From contig NZ_CP009526.1 in assembly GCF_000969985.1 (NCBI RefSeq), positions 3,348,001 to 3,412,000 on the forward strand: a stretch of DNA of 64,000 bases, given 5' to 3'. Source of the stretch: Methanosarcina barkeri str. Wiesmoor (lineage in GTDB: Archaea > Halobacteriota > Methanosarcinia > Methanosarcinales > Methanosarcinaceae). This document shows positions 9,812 to 18,860 of the stretch, piece after piece (position 1 is the stretch's first letter; the number at the start of each line of letters is the position of its first letter). The notes beneath the pieces are model-generated. The model had not been told where the DNA came from, made no database searches, and worked only from the letters and a program-made list of their open reading frames with translations. The translations under genes were made by a program, and so were the position numbers.

Positions 9812-10366
9812 ATGTACGGGAAAAATTTCAATTTATTGGTTCTGTTAATCCTGGGAATAGTTGTTGCTCAATTCGTCTTTCCGGTTTCGGCCGAAGCTTC
9901 TTGCAAACAGGGAAATGAGAGTTCTGGAACTGTCATAATTGGCACTGTTGAAGGGGATTCACACACTTTTGGGAAGGACAGTGTTGCGACTGCGCTCGAA
10001 GACGAAGGTTTTGAAGTAATTGATCTTGGAAATGGCGTATCGGCTGAAAGTTTTGCTGCAAATGCGACAGAAAAGAAAGCCGATTTTGTGTTCAGTTTCG
10101 CCTCTATGAGTACTACAATGATCCACCAGATTCAGATAGAGGAGCAGCTCAAAGCTGCAGGGATCCGGGATAAGGTCATAACGGGTGTGGGTGGGTCGCT
10201 GGTGACTCAGACCTGGGCTGACCAGATAGGAGCTGATATTTATACTGCAGGACCGGAAGACGCGGTTTCCAAAGCAAAATCGGCTCTACTGAAAAGTAAC
10301 AAAAATGTTCCAAAAATCCGAAATTCAGCCAATAAAAGTGCCACTTGCAAAAGCCTTAACGTATAA
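9812..10366 (+). CDS. Exported small protein with MtxC-like corrinoid (B12)-binding domain
   Basis: 184 residues: hydrophobic signal sequence (about 7-28, cleavage near SAEA) followed by one B12-binding Rossmann-like domain (about 38-160). The signature GTVEGDSHTFGK contains D49, H51 and G54 of DxHxxG, where the His is the lower axial cobalt ligand in methyltransferase corrinoid proteins. Downstream FASMSTTM and GGSLVTQTWADQIGAD match the Ser/Thr and VTQ segments of MtaC, MtbC and MttC. Those relatives are cytoplasmic and carry an N-terminal helical cap; here the cap is missing and a signal peptide takes its place. Two cysteines (C31, C179) flank the domain and could form a disulfide. AGGAG upstream supports the ATG. 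A role as extracellular corrinoid carrier is inference. Confidence 0.85.
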   Translation: MYGKNFNLLVLLILGIVVAQFVFPVSAEASCKQGNESSGTVIIGTVEGDSHTFGKDSVATALEDEGFEVIDLGNGVSAESFAANATEKKADFVFSFASMSTTMIHQIQIEEQLKAAGIRDKVITGVGGSLVTQTWADQIGADIYTAGPEDAVSKAKSALLKSNKNVPKIRNSANKSATCKSLNV

Positions 10367-10405
10367 ATTTGTGACTACCAAATCTGTGAAGAGGATCAGA
10401 TTTTG

Positions 10406-10430
10406 AGAGGGAGGAGTTTTCCTTCCCTCC
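10406..10430 (+). terminator. Possible terminator after the corrinoid-binding gene
   Basis: GAGGGAGG pairs with CCTTCCCTC (one bulged T) around AGTTTT, 40 bp after the stop. The following bases are AT-rich but not a clean T run, so the call is moderate. Confidence 0.45.
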
Positions 10431-11000
10431 AATATTTAGTTGTGTCCATGAGGTGTTGCAAATCGTAATCTTAAGACTCTTTTTTACATGTTTTCAATTT
10501 TATCCGTAAATTCCAATTATATCAGTAAATTGTACCGTTAATGACACTTTTCTCGAGGTTGGAGTTGCAGAGAATTAAGCAACTGTTTTTTACAACTATT
10601 ATATAGGCTATTTTTGTTACAGTACTACGGCCTGGAGTATTTTCTAATGTTAAGCTAACAGTATATACTATTGTATTCTAAAATGATTTCGCAGACTCAA
10701 AACCATTTGGAAGTCCAATAAATAATACAACCAGCAGGCAACGCAAAAAGTTAAACGTTGAGTAAATTCCAATTCCATTTTTGTATTGTGGAACGATTAC
10801 GTAAAATGAAACAAATTTGAAGTTGGAGTAAAATAGTGGGTCACCTGTATACGATATGTATTTAAAATACAAAAATTAAAAAAGAGAAATAATTTAAGGA
10901 TGAAACACCGCAAGATCTATCCAGAAATAGATTCCCAATTGAAGCAAAACTCAGAATCGAAATGAGATTGTTTAGGTTATGAAAAAGATTGTTTAGGTTA

Positions 11001-11132
11001 GAGCCTATCCCAAAACCTATTTTATTCTAAATCATCATGAGTTTTTAGGATTATTTTAGCGATTAGGTATTCAATTGATTGTTCCAAATACAAGATTCAA
11101 AAAAATCAAATTCTAAGTTTCGGGATAGGCTC
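11001..11132. mobile_element. MITE-like element, copy 1
   Basis: 132 bp bounded by inverted ends, GAGCCTATCCCAAAAC on the left and the complement of GAGCCTATCCCGAAAC on the right, with GTTA on both sides as a possible target duplication. It has no coding capacity. The interior is diverged but collinear with copies at 27.6-29.4 kb. Confidence 0.75.
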
Positions 11133-12637
11133 GTTATGAAAAATATAGACAAAAGCAAAAAGTGTCAAATTGAAATTTTTTCAGGATAAAAAAACAGAAA
11201 ACTGCCGTGCTAAATTGGCAATAGACAGTGAAAATTTTCATATTTCTTTTGTATTCTCAGTAAAACTGAATTGAAAATGAGAACTATTTTACGCTTTCAT
11301 TATATTTATGATTTTTGTTAATTTTAGTATTATTTAATAATTTTATATATTGAATTTATATGATTTAATAACAATAGTTGACAAGATAATAGTACATTTC
11401 TGTATGCGATCTGAAAAATAATACTGCAAATGGTCGCCGCATTCTAACTTACTAATTGTATCTGTTTTAAAAATAAATCATTTCATCCTTTTTAACATTA
11501 TATTTAATTTTATGATTAGACTTTCTATATAATATTCCAAGATATCGGTACCGGGAACAGTATATTTATTATCAGCATGGTGCTTAAGTTAATGAAAAAC
11601 TATCAACCATCATCGAATATAAATTATTTAAACTCAAAACTTATTATAAAAACTTATGGAACATATCTTAAAAAATATTAATGTTTTATATAATTAATTT
11701 ATTCAAAACCACATAATACCTATAAAATAACTTTATATAATTGGTATAAAATCATTATTATGTCGAAAGGAAATGGAGTCCAAAAGTAAGATAGATAAAT
11801 AGATTCTGAAGCCAAGCTGAAAAGACATCTGCCGATCAGTATGGCAACTCAGTATATTGAGAGTGACATTCGACAGCCAACCACCTGAGTATCAATGAAA
11901 GGTGATTGCATTATTGGACAGAAAGAGCCTGGAAAATGACGATAAAAACTGATTTTCCAGGCCCTTGCCTAATACCGCTTGACAGTTTCCACCAGAAACC
12001 GTCGAGGTCGACCTGGAGAAAGATAGAAAAGATCCATATCCGGGCTATTTTGTATTATCTCGGGCTTTATATATATACTTACTGGGAAGTATCGACCGAA
12101 GGCTCTCAAGAACCTGTCGAATACTAACCGGAAAAAATAGAGAATCCACATAATGGAAAGGCGCTGACAACTGTAAAAAGCCGCACAATCCGAAATCGGT
12201 AAAAGCAACATGCAAATCCAGTTAGAGAAGCAGGCCGGTATGAAATACAATTGGTCTTTCTGTAATTTGATTGAAGTTATTTTCAAACATATTTGTATAG
12301 TTTTCGTATTTTTTGTTCCACACTTTAATCAGGTTAGTTTCACACTTTAATCAGGTTAGCTAGAGCAAGCTACCTTAGTTCATGAAAAGTAAAACGTTAG
12401 TTAAACTGGATATTGCTCATGAAATACCTACCAGTTAGCGAAAGATCACAAACTACTCCCATATTGAGAAATAGACGGTATTTTTGTGGATTTTTATGAA
12501 GTCTATTAGAACTGCAAAATTTGTGCCATCATTGATGATATATCAAAAAAGTTAGTTAAATATTATATAAAGTGATTTCATAAAAATTTGAAAGTTGGAT
12601 GATTTGGATCATTAGGGATTATCTGGAGTGTGAAAAT

Positions 12638-13888
12638 ATGGCCAAAGAGAATAAAATTCCGAAGCGGAATTATTTACGGATAAAACAAATGAATATACAC
12701 TATCTAACAGATATATATTTTGGAGAAAAAAATGCTGGGACGACACACACACTGGAAATTTATAATAATTTATCAAAAAAAAATGAAGTCCATTTGATAT
12801 GTCAAAAACCACAGACTGAAATTGAAATCAAAAATAAATGTTATATTCCACTTTTTGGTACCAAGCGTGTAAAGCGCACTATTCTGTTGAATTTTCTATT
12901 CTGGATGATATACCCCCTATACATATTAATCAAAAAAAAACCAGACATATTTTATCAGCGATTTGATGGAACATTATTCTTATCCCCCTCATTGATATTC
13001 TCTAAATTATTTAATATCCCTCTGGTTATGGAAGTTAATGGGAATATGCTTGACGAGATATCAATGAGACACGAGCCACAGGTTTATGTGAAACTCATAA
13101 AACTATGTGAAAAAAGTTATTACTCAAAAGCAAGCAGGATAATTACAGTCACTGAAGGAATAAAACAAGAAATAATCAAAAAGTACCGCATTCCTGAAGA
13201 AAAAATAGAGGTAATAGGAAACGGAGTAAATACAGATATATTCAGGCCATTGAATAAGAGATCAAATTTGAAAACGAAATACGGGCTTGATAAAAACAAT
13301 GTTGTTGCTTTTGCTGGCATTCTAGTAGAATGGCAGGGACTTAAATATCTCATAGAAGCCGCACCTGCAATTTTGAAAGAAGAAACAGAAACAATATTTT
13401 TAATAATCGGGGATGGGCCTTTAAAAAACGATCTGATTCAAAAAGTTAAAGATCTAAATATAGATAAAAAATTCATATTCACAGGTTTCGTATCCTATGA
13501 TGAAGTGCCACTATATATAAATGCAAGTGATGTTTGCGTGGTACCTAAGATACCCCTAAAGTCTGGCTATTCTCCTTTAAAATTATATGAATATATGGCG
13601 TGCGGAAAAGCTGTCATAGCAAGTGATGTGAGAGGATTTGAAATACTGAATCAAGTAAAAGCAGGAGTTTTGGTTGAGCCGCAAAACTCTCAGAAACTAT
13701 CTGAGGCTATTTTACAAGTGCTAAAGGACGGAGCTTTAAAAAATGAAATGGGAAAACGTGGGCGTAACGAAGTGTTGATGCACTACAGTTGGGGAAATGT
13801 GGCTCAGAAAACAGAAGAATTATTTATAAACACATTAAATGAAAATTATATAAATTCTAAACGTTTGAGGGCAAGTTCCAGACTTTAA
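12638..13888 (+). CDS. Glycosyltransferase family 4
   Basis: 416 residues from the ATG at 12638, chosen because GGAG lies 9 nt upstream; an upstream in-frame ATG at 12599 has no site. The C-terminal GT-B half shows family-4 landmarks: an IGNGVNTDIF motif, AGILVEWQG, then a PLKLYEYMACGKAVIASD segment containing the nucleotide-sugar-binding E-x7-type region. It should transfer a sugar from a nucleotide donor on the cytoplasmic face, for a surface glycan or N-glycan. It begins a plus-strand series with the epimerase and flippase. The last codons are formed from a degenerate copy of the 21 bp repeat that continues past the stop, suggesting the C terminus has been altered by repeat expansion. Confidence 0.88.
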   Translation: MAKENKIPKRNYLRIKQMNIHYLTDIYFGEKNAGTTHTLEIYNNLSKKNEVHLICQKPQTEIEIKNKCYIPLFGTKRVKRTILLNFLFWMIYPLYILIKKKPDIFYQRFDGTLFLSPSLIFSKLFNIPLVMEVNGNMLDEISMRHEPQVYVKLIKLCEKSYYSKASRIITVTEGIKQEIIKKYRIPEEKIEVIGNGVNTDIFRPLNKRSNLKTKYGLDKNNVVAFAGILVEWQGLKYLIEAAPAILKEETETIFLIIGDGPLKNDLIQKVKDLNIDKKFIFTGFVSYDEVPLYINASDVCVVPKIPLKSGYSPLKLYEYMACGKAVIASDVRGFEILNQVKAGVLVEPQNSQKLSEAILQVLKDGALKNEMGKRGRNEVLMHYSWGNVAQKTEELFINTLNENYINSKRLRASSRL

Positions 13889-13977
13889 AGAGTGAACTCT
13901 AAACATTTGAGAGTAAGTTCTAAATATTTGAGAGTAAGTTCTAAATATTTGAGAGTAAGTTCTAAATATTTGAGGAT
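13855..13977 (+). repeat. 21 bp tandem repeats across the GT4 stop codon
   Basis: About five to six copies of a 21 bp unit, consensus TTCTAAATATTTGAGAGTAAG. The three closest to wecB are nearly identical and the earlier ones degenerate into the 3' end of the glycosyltransferase gene. The last copy supplies the TTGAGGAT that acts as the wecB ribosome binding site. The unit length is a multiple of three. Confidence 0.88.
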
Positions 13978-13980
13978 AAA

Positions 13981-15042
13981 ATGAAAATAGTATCTATTGT
14001 CGGAGCTCGTCCTCAATTCATCAAGTGTGCACCTCTTTCTCGACTTATACGAGAAAAACACGAAGAAATACTCATACATACAGGTCAGCATTACGACACA
14101 GGAATGTCCGATATTTTCTTTGATGAACTAAAGATCCCTAAACCGAACTACAATCTTGGTGTAGGGTCCAACAGTCATGGAGTTCAAACTGGAAAAATGT
14201 TGATTGAAATTGAAAAAATTCTTCTAAGAGAAAGTCCCGACCTTGTCCTTGTATACGGGGACACGAACTCTACACTTGCAGGAGATCTTGCTGCTTCCAA
14301 ATTACATATCAAAACTGCGCATATAGAAGCTGGTCTTCGGTCTTTTGATCGGTCCATGCCTGAAGAAATTAACAGAGTACTTACAGACCATACCTCAGAC
14401 CTGCTTTTTTGCCCAACAGAAACTGCAGTCTTAAACCTAAAAAAAGAAGGAATCACAACAGGAGTCTATAATGTAGGAGATGTAATGCTTGATTCTTTGA
14501 AATATAACATAAGGATTGCAGAACAAAAAGCTACAATTCTGGGGAAGCTGAACCTTAACTCAAAAGAATATATTGTTGCAACTGTTCATCGGGCTTCGAA
14601 CACTGACAGCTTTGAAAACCTTTCCTCCATAACAAACGCTTTCTGTCACACAGGTGTTTCCATTGTATTTACAGTTCACCCTAGAACTGAAAAGTATCTG
14701 AAACAGTACGGTCTCTGGAATAAATTGTGTGAAAAAGTTAAAGTCATTCCTCCCCTTGGATACCTGGAAATGCTAAAGCTCATGGTTCATGCAAAGAAGA
14801 TCCTTACAGACTCAGGAGGCGTGCAGAAAGAAGCTTACATGCTTGGAGTACCCTGCATAACTATGAGGGAAAATACCGAATGGGTGGAAACTATAGAGGA
14901 TGGAGGGAATGTACTTGTTGGAACGGACTATGAGAAAATCATGGATGCAATTTTAAATTTTAAAGGTGTTCCCGTAAAAGGGAACTTTTTCGGAAATGGG
15001 AATGCATGTGCGGAAATTTGTAAAACATTAAACAAATTGTAA
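13981..15042 (+). CDS. wecB: UDP-N-acetylglucosamine 2-epimerase (non-hydrolysing)
   Basis: 353 residues, normal for the family. Motifs in order: GARPQFIK at the N terminus, HTGQHYD near 40, YGDTNSTLAG near 92, HIEAGLRSFDR near 115 (UDP binding and catalysis), TVHRASNTD near 202, and TDSGGVQKEA near 278. It interconverts UDP-GlcNAc and UDP-ManNAc, the first step to ManNAc-type sugars for surface polysaccharide or N-glycan. No UDP-ManNAc dehydrogenase gene is in the window, so the end sugar is not defined. GAGGAT 6 nt before the ATG supports the start. It lies 92 bp after the GT4 gene and 66 bp before the flippase, so one operon is likely. Confidence 0.93.
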   Translation: MKIVSIVGARPQFIKCAPLSRLIREKHEEILIHTGQHYDTGMSDIFFDELKIPKPNYNLGVGSNSHGVQTGKMLIEIEKILLRESPDLVLVYGDTNSTLAGDLAASKLHIKTAHIEAGLRSFDRSMPEEINRVLTDHTSDLLFCPTETAVLNLKKEGITTGVYNVGDVMLDSLKYNIRIAEQKATILGKLNLNSKEYIVATVHRASNTDSFENLSSITNAFCHTGVSIVFTVHPRTEKYLKQYGLWNKLCEKVKVIPPLGYLEMLKLMVHAKKILTDSGGVQKEAYMLGVPCITMRENTEWVETIEDGGNVLVGTDYEKIMDAILNFKGVPVKGNFFGNGNACAEICKTLNKL

Positions 15043-15108
15043 TAAAGTTCCCACTGAAATATTTTATATGACTTTCTCCTTCTTTAATTCGTAAAACGGT
15101 GTGATCTG

Positions 15109-16557
15109 TTGTCAGAACTCCAAAAATTTACATCTGATGTTGGTGTTACATTTATAGCTTCTGCTATAGGTATGCTTTTAGGATTTCCTATAACCGTACT
15201 CTTGGGACGATATTTAGGAGCCGATGATCTGGGTCTTTATCGAATGGTGAACACCATCTTTGGAAGTCTTATGCTGTTTGTCACTATTGGAGTTCCTGCA
15301 GCTATTATAAAATATGTGGCTGAATTTCGTGACAACGAAGAAAAAATAGCACAAATTGTGTCTGCAGGTTTAATCACATCTGTTTTATTGGGATTATTTT
15401 CTTTCATATTTATTTATCTGAGTACAAATTTATTCGCGAAATTATTTAACATGCCTGAACTTTCAGGCCTATTGAAAATTCTTGCTTTTGCGTTTCCATT
15501 TTCTATTATTAATAGTACACTTCTTGGTCTTCTCAATGGCTTGAGAGAAATGACTAAAAACGCATGGGCCACCATAGTTCAGAGTACATTTTTACTAATT
15601 TTTACTTTTCTCCTAGTTTTTAAGTACGGCGTCAATGGCGCAGTTACTGGGATCGTACTCTCATCTGCTCTGACAACACTGCTTTTGATATCTGTTCAAA
15701 AGATTTCCAAGATAACATTTTCCAATTTGTATGGAGCAGTTGTTCAGATTATTGATTTTGGTTCAAAAACAGTGCTTGCAAATGCAATAAATCTTATTAA
15801 TTACCAGGCAGATATCCTGATGATTGGGTACTTTATGACCAAAACAGATGTTGGAGTTTATAGCGTTGCAGTTATGTTTGCAAAGCTTATCTGGATTTTT
15901 CCCGATTCACTTCAGAAAATTACTTTCCCTCTTATCTCTGAATACCATGCAAAAAAAATGAGCGATTCAATAACAACTGTAGTTGACAGATGTATGAAAT
16001 ATAGTTGTCTTTTTTTGACTTTTTTCACTACTTTTTTTATTTTTTTCGGAGAAAAGGTTGTAGCTCTCATCTTTGGAGCTGAATTTGAACTCTCATACAT
16101 TCCATTAATCATTTTGCTCATTGGAACTCTTTTTTATGGAATAACTAAATCTGTAGGGTCTATTTTTGCAAGCATTGGAAAAGTTAATCTTGTCTACAAA
16201 ATTCCTTTGGTTTCAGCAACATTTAACATTATTATTAATATAGTCTTGATCCCAACTTATGGTATCAATGGAGGAGCCCTTGCAACAAGTTTTTCTCTGA
16301 TTATCAGTATGATTCTAATGCTTCATTTTATGAAGTCCCTTTTAGAGATTAAGTTTGACTTCTGGTGGTATTTTAAAATCTTTGGTATTACAATGTTTTT
16401 AATTCTTGTCTACCTAATAATAGTAAACAAGTATAACATATTACTTGGATTAGTTTTAATGGCTTTACAATATGTTATATTTTTCAGATTTTTTATCCCA
16501 GTTGAGGATAAACAAATATTATATAAAGTAATTTCTACCAATGGGAGAAATTATTAA
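15109..16557 (+). CDS. Polysaccharide flippase, Wzx/RfbX-type (MOP superfamily)
   Basis: 482 residues with about twelve to fourteen hydrophobic segments over the whole length and no large soluble domain, as in the polysaccharide-transport branch of the MOP exporter superfamily. The opening stretch, with GFPITVLLGRYLGADDLGLY at about 25-44, is typical of archaeal family members. It should flip lipid-linked glycan from the inner to the outer side of the membrane. The TTG start is preceded by GGTGTGAT. It follows wecB by 66 bp. Confidence 0.88.
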   Translation: MSELQKFTSDVGVTFIASAIGMLLGFPITVLLGRYLGADDLGLYRMVNTIFGSLMLFVTIGVPAAIIKYVAEFRDNEEKIAQIVSAGLITSVLLGLFSFIFIYLSTNLFAKLFNMPELSGLLKILAFAFPFSIINSTLLGLLNGLREMTKNAWATIVQSTFLLIFTFLLVFKYGVNGAVTGIVLSSALTTLLLISVQKISKITFSNLYGAVVQIIDFGSKTVLANAINLINYQADILMIGYFMTKTDVGVYSVAVMFAKLIWIFPDSLQKITFPLISEYHAKKMSDSITTVVDRCMKYSCLFLTFFTTFFIFFGEKVVALIFGAEFELSYIPLIILLIGTLFYGITKSVGSIFASIGKVNLVYKIPLVSATFNIIINIVLIPTYGINGGALATSFSLIISMILMLHFMKSLLEIKFDFWWYFKIFGITMFLILVYLIIVNKYNILLGLVLMALQYVIFFRFFIPVEDKQILYKVISTNGRNY

Positions 16558-16833
16558 ATATTACTGTTTGGTAAGATCTTGAATCAGTTTTGCAAAATCT
16601 TTCTTCCAAATATTTGTTGAAAATTCTGAGACAATGATGATCCAGAGAACTTTTTGTAACAAGCATGAAATCTGAAGCAAGAGTAAATATTTGTAATATT
16701 TTTAAGGTGTTTGGTTTTCTCATAAATTGAAAATATATCGAAATATAATTAAGATTTTACTGTTTGCACGATTTAGAGAGGAAAGACTAAAGACCAGAAA
16801 ATAATGAAAAGTTTCTGAATTCAAGTTCAACTC

Positions 16834-18123
16834 TCAATTCCGCAAATTTGCAATCTCTTGAGCAAAAAAATTGTGATTAACTTCAGCATTATAATTTAAC
16901 CTCCAATTTTCTTTGCTTTTTCTCTTTTTATCAGCAATTTGATTTGGATTATCAATAAATTTCAATATTGCATCTGCGATATCCATAGGGGTCGGATCAC
17001 TATCAAGCAACAATCCAACTTCATCCGATACTATTTCGTGGGTCCCGCCAACATCGGTAGCTATCACTGGTATACCGCAGCTCTGGGCCTCCATTATTGA
17101 TACCGGTATGCCTTCTGACGCACTGACATTAATAAAAACATCTACATTGTGTTGCCGATAATATTCGATCACTCCTTTATCTGGTAAAAATCCTGTAAAA
17201 TTATATTTTACATTTTCAGGTAAAACTTCTGATGCTAGTTTTTTAATGCTCTGTTCAAGTGGACCATAGCCGATATGTGTCCATTCAATTCTCTTGCTTG
17301 GTCGAAGAATACAAAACTCTTTTAATCCATTTATTAGCAGGTGCAATCTTTTAACTGGCACAATATAGGAACATGATACTATTCTGAAAATTCCATCTAC
17401 AGATGGAGAAGTAATAAAATGTGAATCTGTTACCCCTAACCTTATAGTTTGATATTTTTCTAAATAAGTTGGATATTTTTTTTCTAGATACTCCTTCCCA
17501 CTATTTGATATCAAGAATACTTTTGATATTAATGAAAATGTTTCATTCCTTAAGGTAATATGTGCTGAGCTATACTGATCTTCATACAAATCGCCCCTGT
17601 GTGCTCTTGAAATCACAACAATGTCTGGATACTCTTCTTTTAATAAACCGAGACCTAAGGTCGAAGCACTGAGCCAGTAAGTATAAAATATAGTATTTTG
17701 TGGAGCAAAATCATGCTTTTTTATACAGTTTGAAGCCCATTTTTTTATGATAAAGGCATCAGATATAAATTCTCCCAACAATTTAAAGGATTTAATATTT
17801 GTGATGATTGCTGGTTTTTTAATAATTTCAGTATAAAATAACTTTGATCTCAAACATAAAAATATCTTCATTAATACACTCCTAATCTTCCCAATTTTGG
17901 AATATATGATCAGAGAATCATCTAGTACACATACTTTAGGGAGATTCCGAGCTATCTTTTCAGTGGCATCGGGGAGATATTGAGGCACGAGAATTATTTT
18001 ATTAAAATATGAACATAGACATGAGATTTCAGGATCTAAAAATGATTCTCTAATTGCCCCATAGGGATATGAAAACGTGATTAAAACAAGAATTGTCTCT
18101 TTTTTTGCTGTATCTTTTCTCAT
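16834..18123 (-). CDS. Glycosyltransferase family 4
   Basis: 429 residues of GT-B fold. The C-terminal half carries VSASEGIPVSIMEAQSCGIP and VIATDVGGTHEIV (about 335-370), the acidic-residue donor-binding region typical of GT4 enzymes. The start overlaps the stop of the upstream methyltransferase by 4 bp (ATGA), so the two are coupled. The pair runs toward the flippase gene. The acceptor is unknown; the context argues for surface glycan assembly. The gene is AT-rich and its neighbours are glycan genes, a common composition for exchangeable surface loci. Confidence 0.88.
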   Translation of the reverse strand: MRKDTAKKETILVLITFSYPYGAIRESFLDPEISCLCSYFNKIILVPQYLPDATEKIARNLPKVCVLDDSLIIYSKIGKIRSVLMKIFLCLRSKLFYTEIIKKPAIITNIKSFKLLGEFISDAFIIKKWASNCIKKHDFAPQNTIFYTYWLSASTLGLGLLKEEYPDIVVISRAHRGDLYEDQYSSAHITLRNETFSLISKVFLISNSGKEYLEKKYPTYLEKYQTIRLGVTDSHFITSPSVDGIFRIVSCSYIVPVKRLHLLINGLKEFCILRPSKRIEWTHIGYGPLEQSIKKLASEVLPENVKYNFTGFLPDKGVIEYYRQHNVDVFINVSASEGIPVSIMEAQSCGIPVIATDVGGTHEIVSDEVGLLLDSDPTPMDIADAILKFIDNPNQIADKKRKSKENWRLNYNAEVNHNFFAQEIANLRN

Positions 18124-18860
18124 ACTACCGCAACCATTAATAGCGTCTCCCTAGTTGGCGGATAGCGTTTGCAAATAAAATCAAAAAGTATACTTTTTGG
18201 ATTAAGAGCATAAAAAACACCATTATCTCGTGGAAAGGGCACGCAAAAAAAGAATTTTTCGACTTCCATACCTGCTAATGTAACTATTTTTCCTAAAGTA
18301 TATGGAGTGAACCAATATCTATGATCTGTATTGATATATTCTTTATTTAAAAAAGTATATTTCATATTCTGATACGAAAGAGCATTTGGAACTGTAATGA
18401 CCAGTCTATCCACGATCCCATGGTATTTTTTTTGAACATCACTTAGAAAAAGGCATGGGTTGTCAATATGTTCTAATATTTCGCCCAATATCATATAATC
18501 CCAATGTTCTTCTTTTATAGCATTAAGCTCCTCCTCAATAATATCTCCGCATAAAACATCTTCATATCCTAAATTATTTTTAAGGTATTTAATGCCATCT
18601 TTATTGATATCAACTCCAATACACCGTTTTGAATTACTGCACAATCTACTGTGAAGCCAAGTATTATTTTCGATCTTGTTTTGAATCAATGGAATATGAT
18701 CACAACATCCAAGATGGATAATTTTTTTGTCTTTTGACAATTGTTCTAATATGGAAATCCTATCTAAAATATAATTCTCTTTTTTAGAAATATCTAGGAC
18801 TAATCCACTTGAAAAATTAGCTCCAATTAGATAGTTTTGTACAGATTTATCGAATTCCAT
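18120..18860 (-). CDS. Class I SAM-dependent methyltransferase (glycan-associated)
   Basis: 246 residues. A Rossmann methyltransferase core is visible: motif I IIHLGCCDH (about 43-51), an acidic end of strand 2 in CIGVDINKDG, CGDI after strand 3, and DYMILGEILEHIDNP resembling the post-motif of Methyltransf_11/23 proteins. Motif I is less glycine-rich than usual. It probably methylates a sugar or lipid-linked glycan, judged only from its coupling to a GT4 gene. GGAGT upstream supports the ATG. Confidence 0.78.
   Translation of the reverse strand: MEFDKSVQNYLIGANFSSGLVLDISKKENYILDRISILEQLSKDKKIIHLGCCDHIPLIQNKIENNTWLHSRLCSNSKRCIGVDINKDGIKYLKNNLGYEDVLCGDIIEEELNAIKEEHWDYMILGEILEHIDNPCLFLSDVQKKYHGIVDRLVITVPNALSYQNMKYTFLNKEYINTDHRYWFTPYTLGKIVTLAGMEVEKFFFCVPFPRDNGVFYALNPKSILFDFICKRYPPTRETLLMVAVV

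Larger units (their letters stand above)
10367..12637. other. Long gene-poor region with an inverted-repeat element and a possible relic
   Basis: 2.2 kb without a convincing gene. It contains a MITE-like element (11001-11132), an 18 bp sequence (GATTGTTTAGGTTATGAA type) repeated just before that element, a 22 bp direct repeat at 12319-12359 containing CACTTTAATCAGG, and a GC-richer block (about 11765-12290) unlike its surroundings. That block has a perfect 10 bp hairpin, GCCTGGAAAA with TTTTCCAGGC, near 11928-11961, and short broken reading frames. It may be a decayed mobile element or a structured RNA. Confidence 0.5.

Noticed and set aside
11969-12286. Minus-strand 105-codon frame
   Set aside because: No ribosome binding site, odd composition, and overlaps the structured block; no family recognised.
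11765-12290. RNase P RNA, SRP RNA or group II intron
   Set aside because: None of the conserved core sequences of those RNAs could be located.
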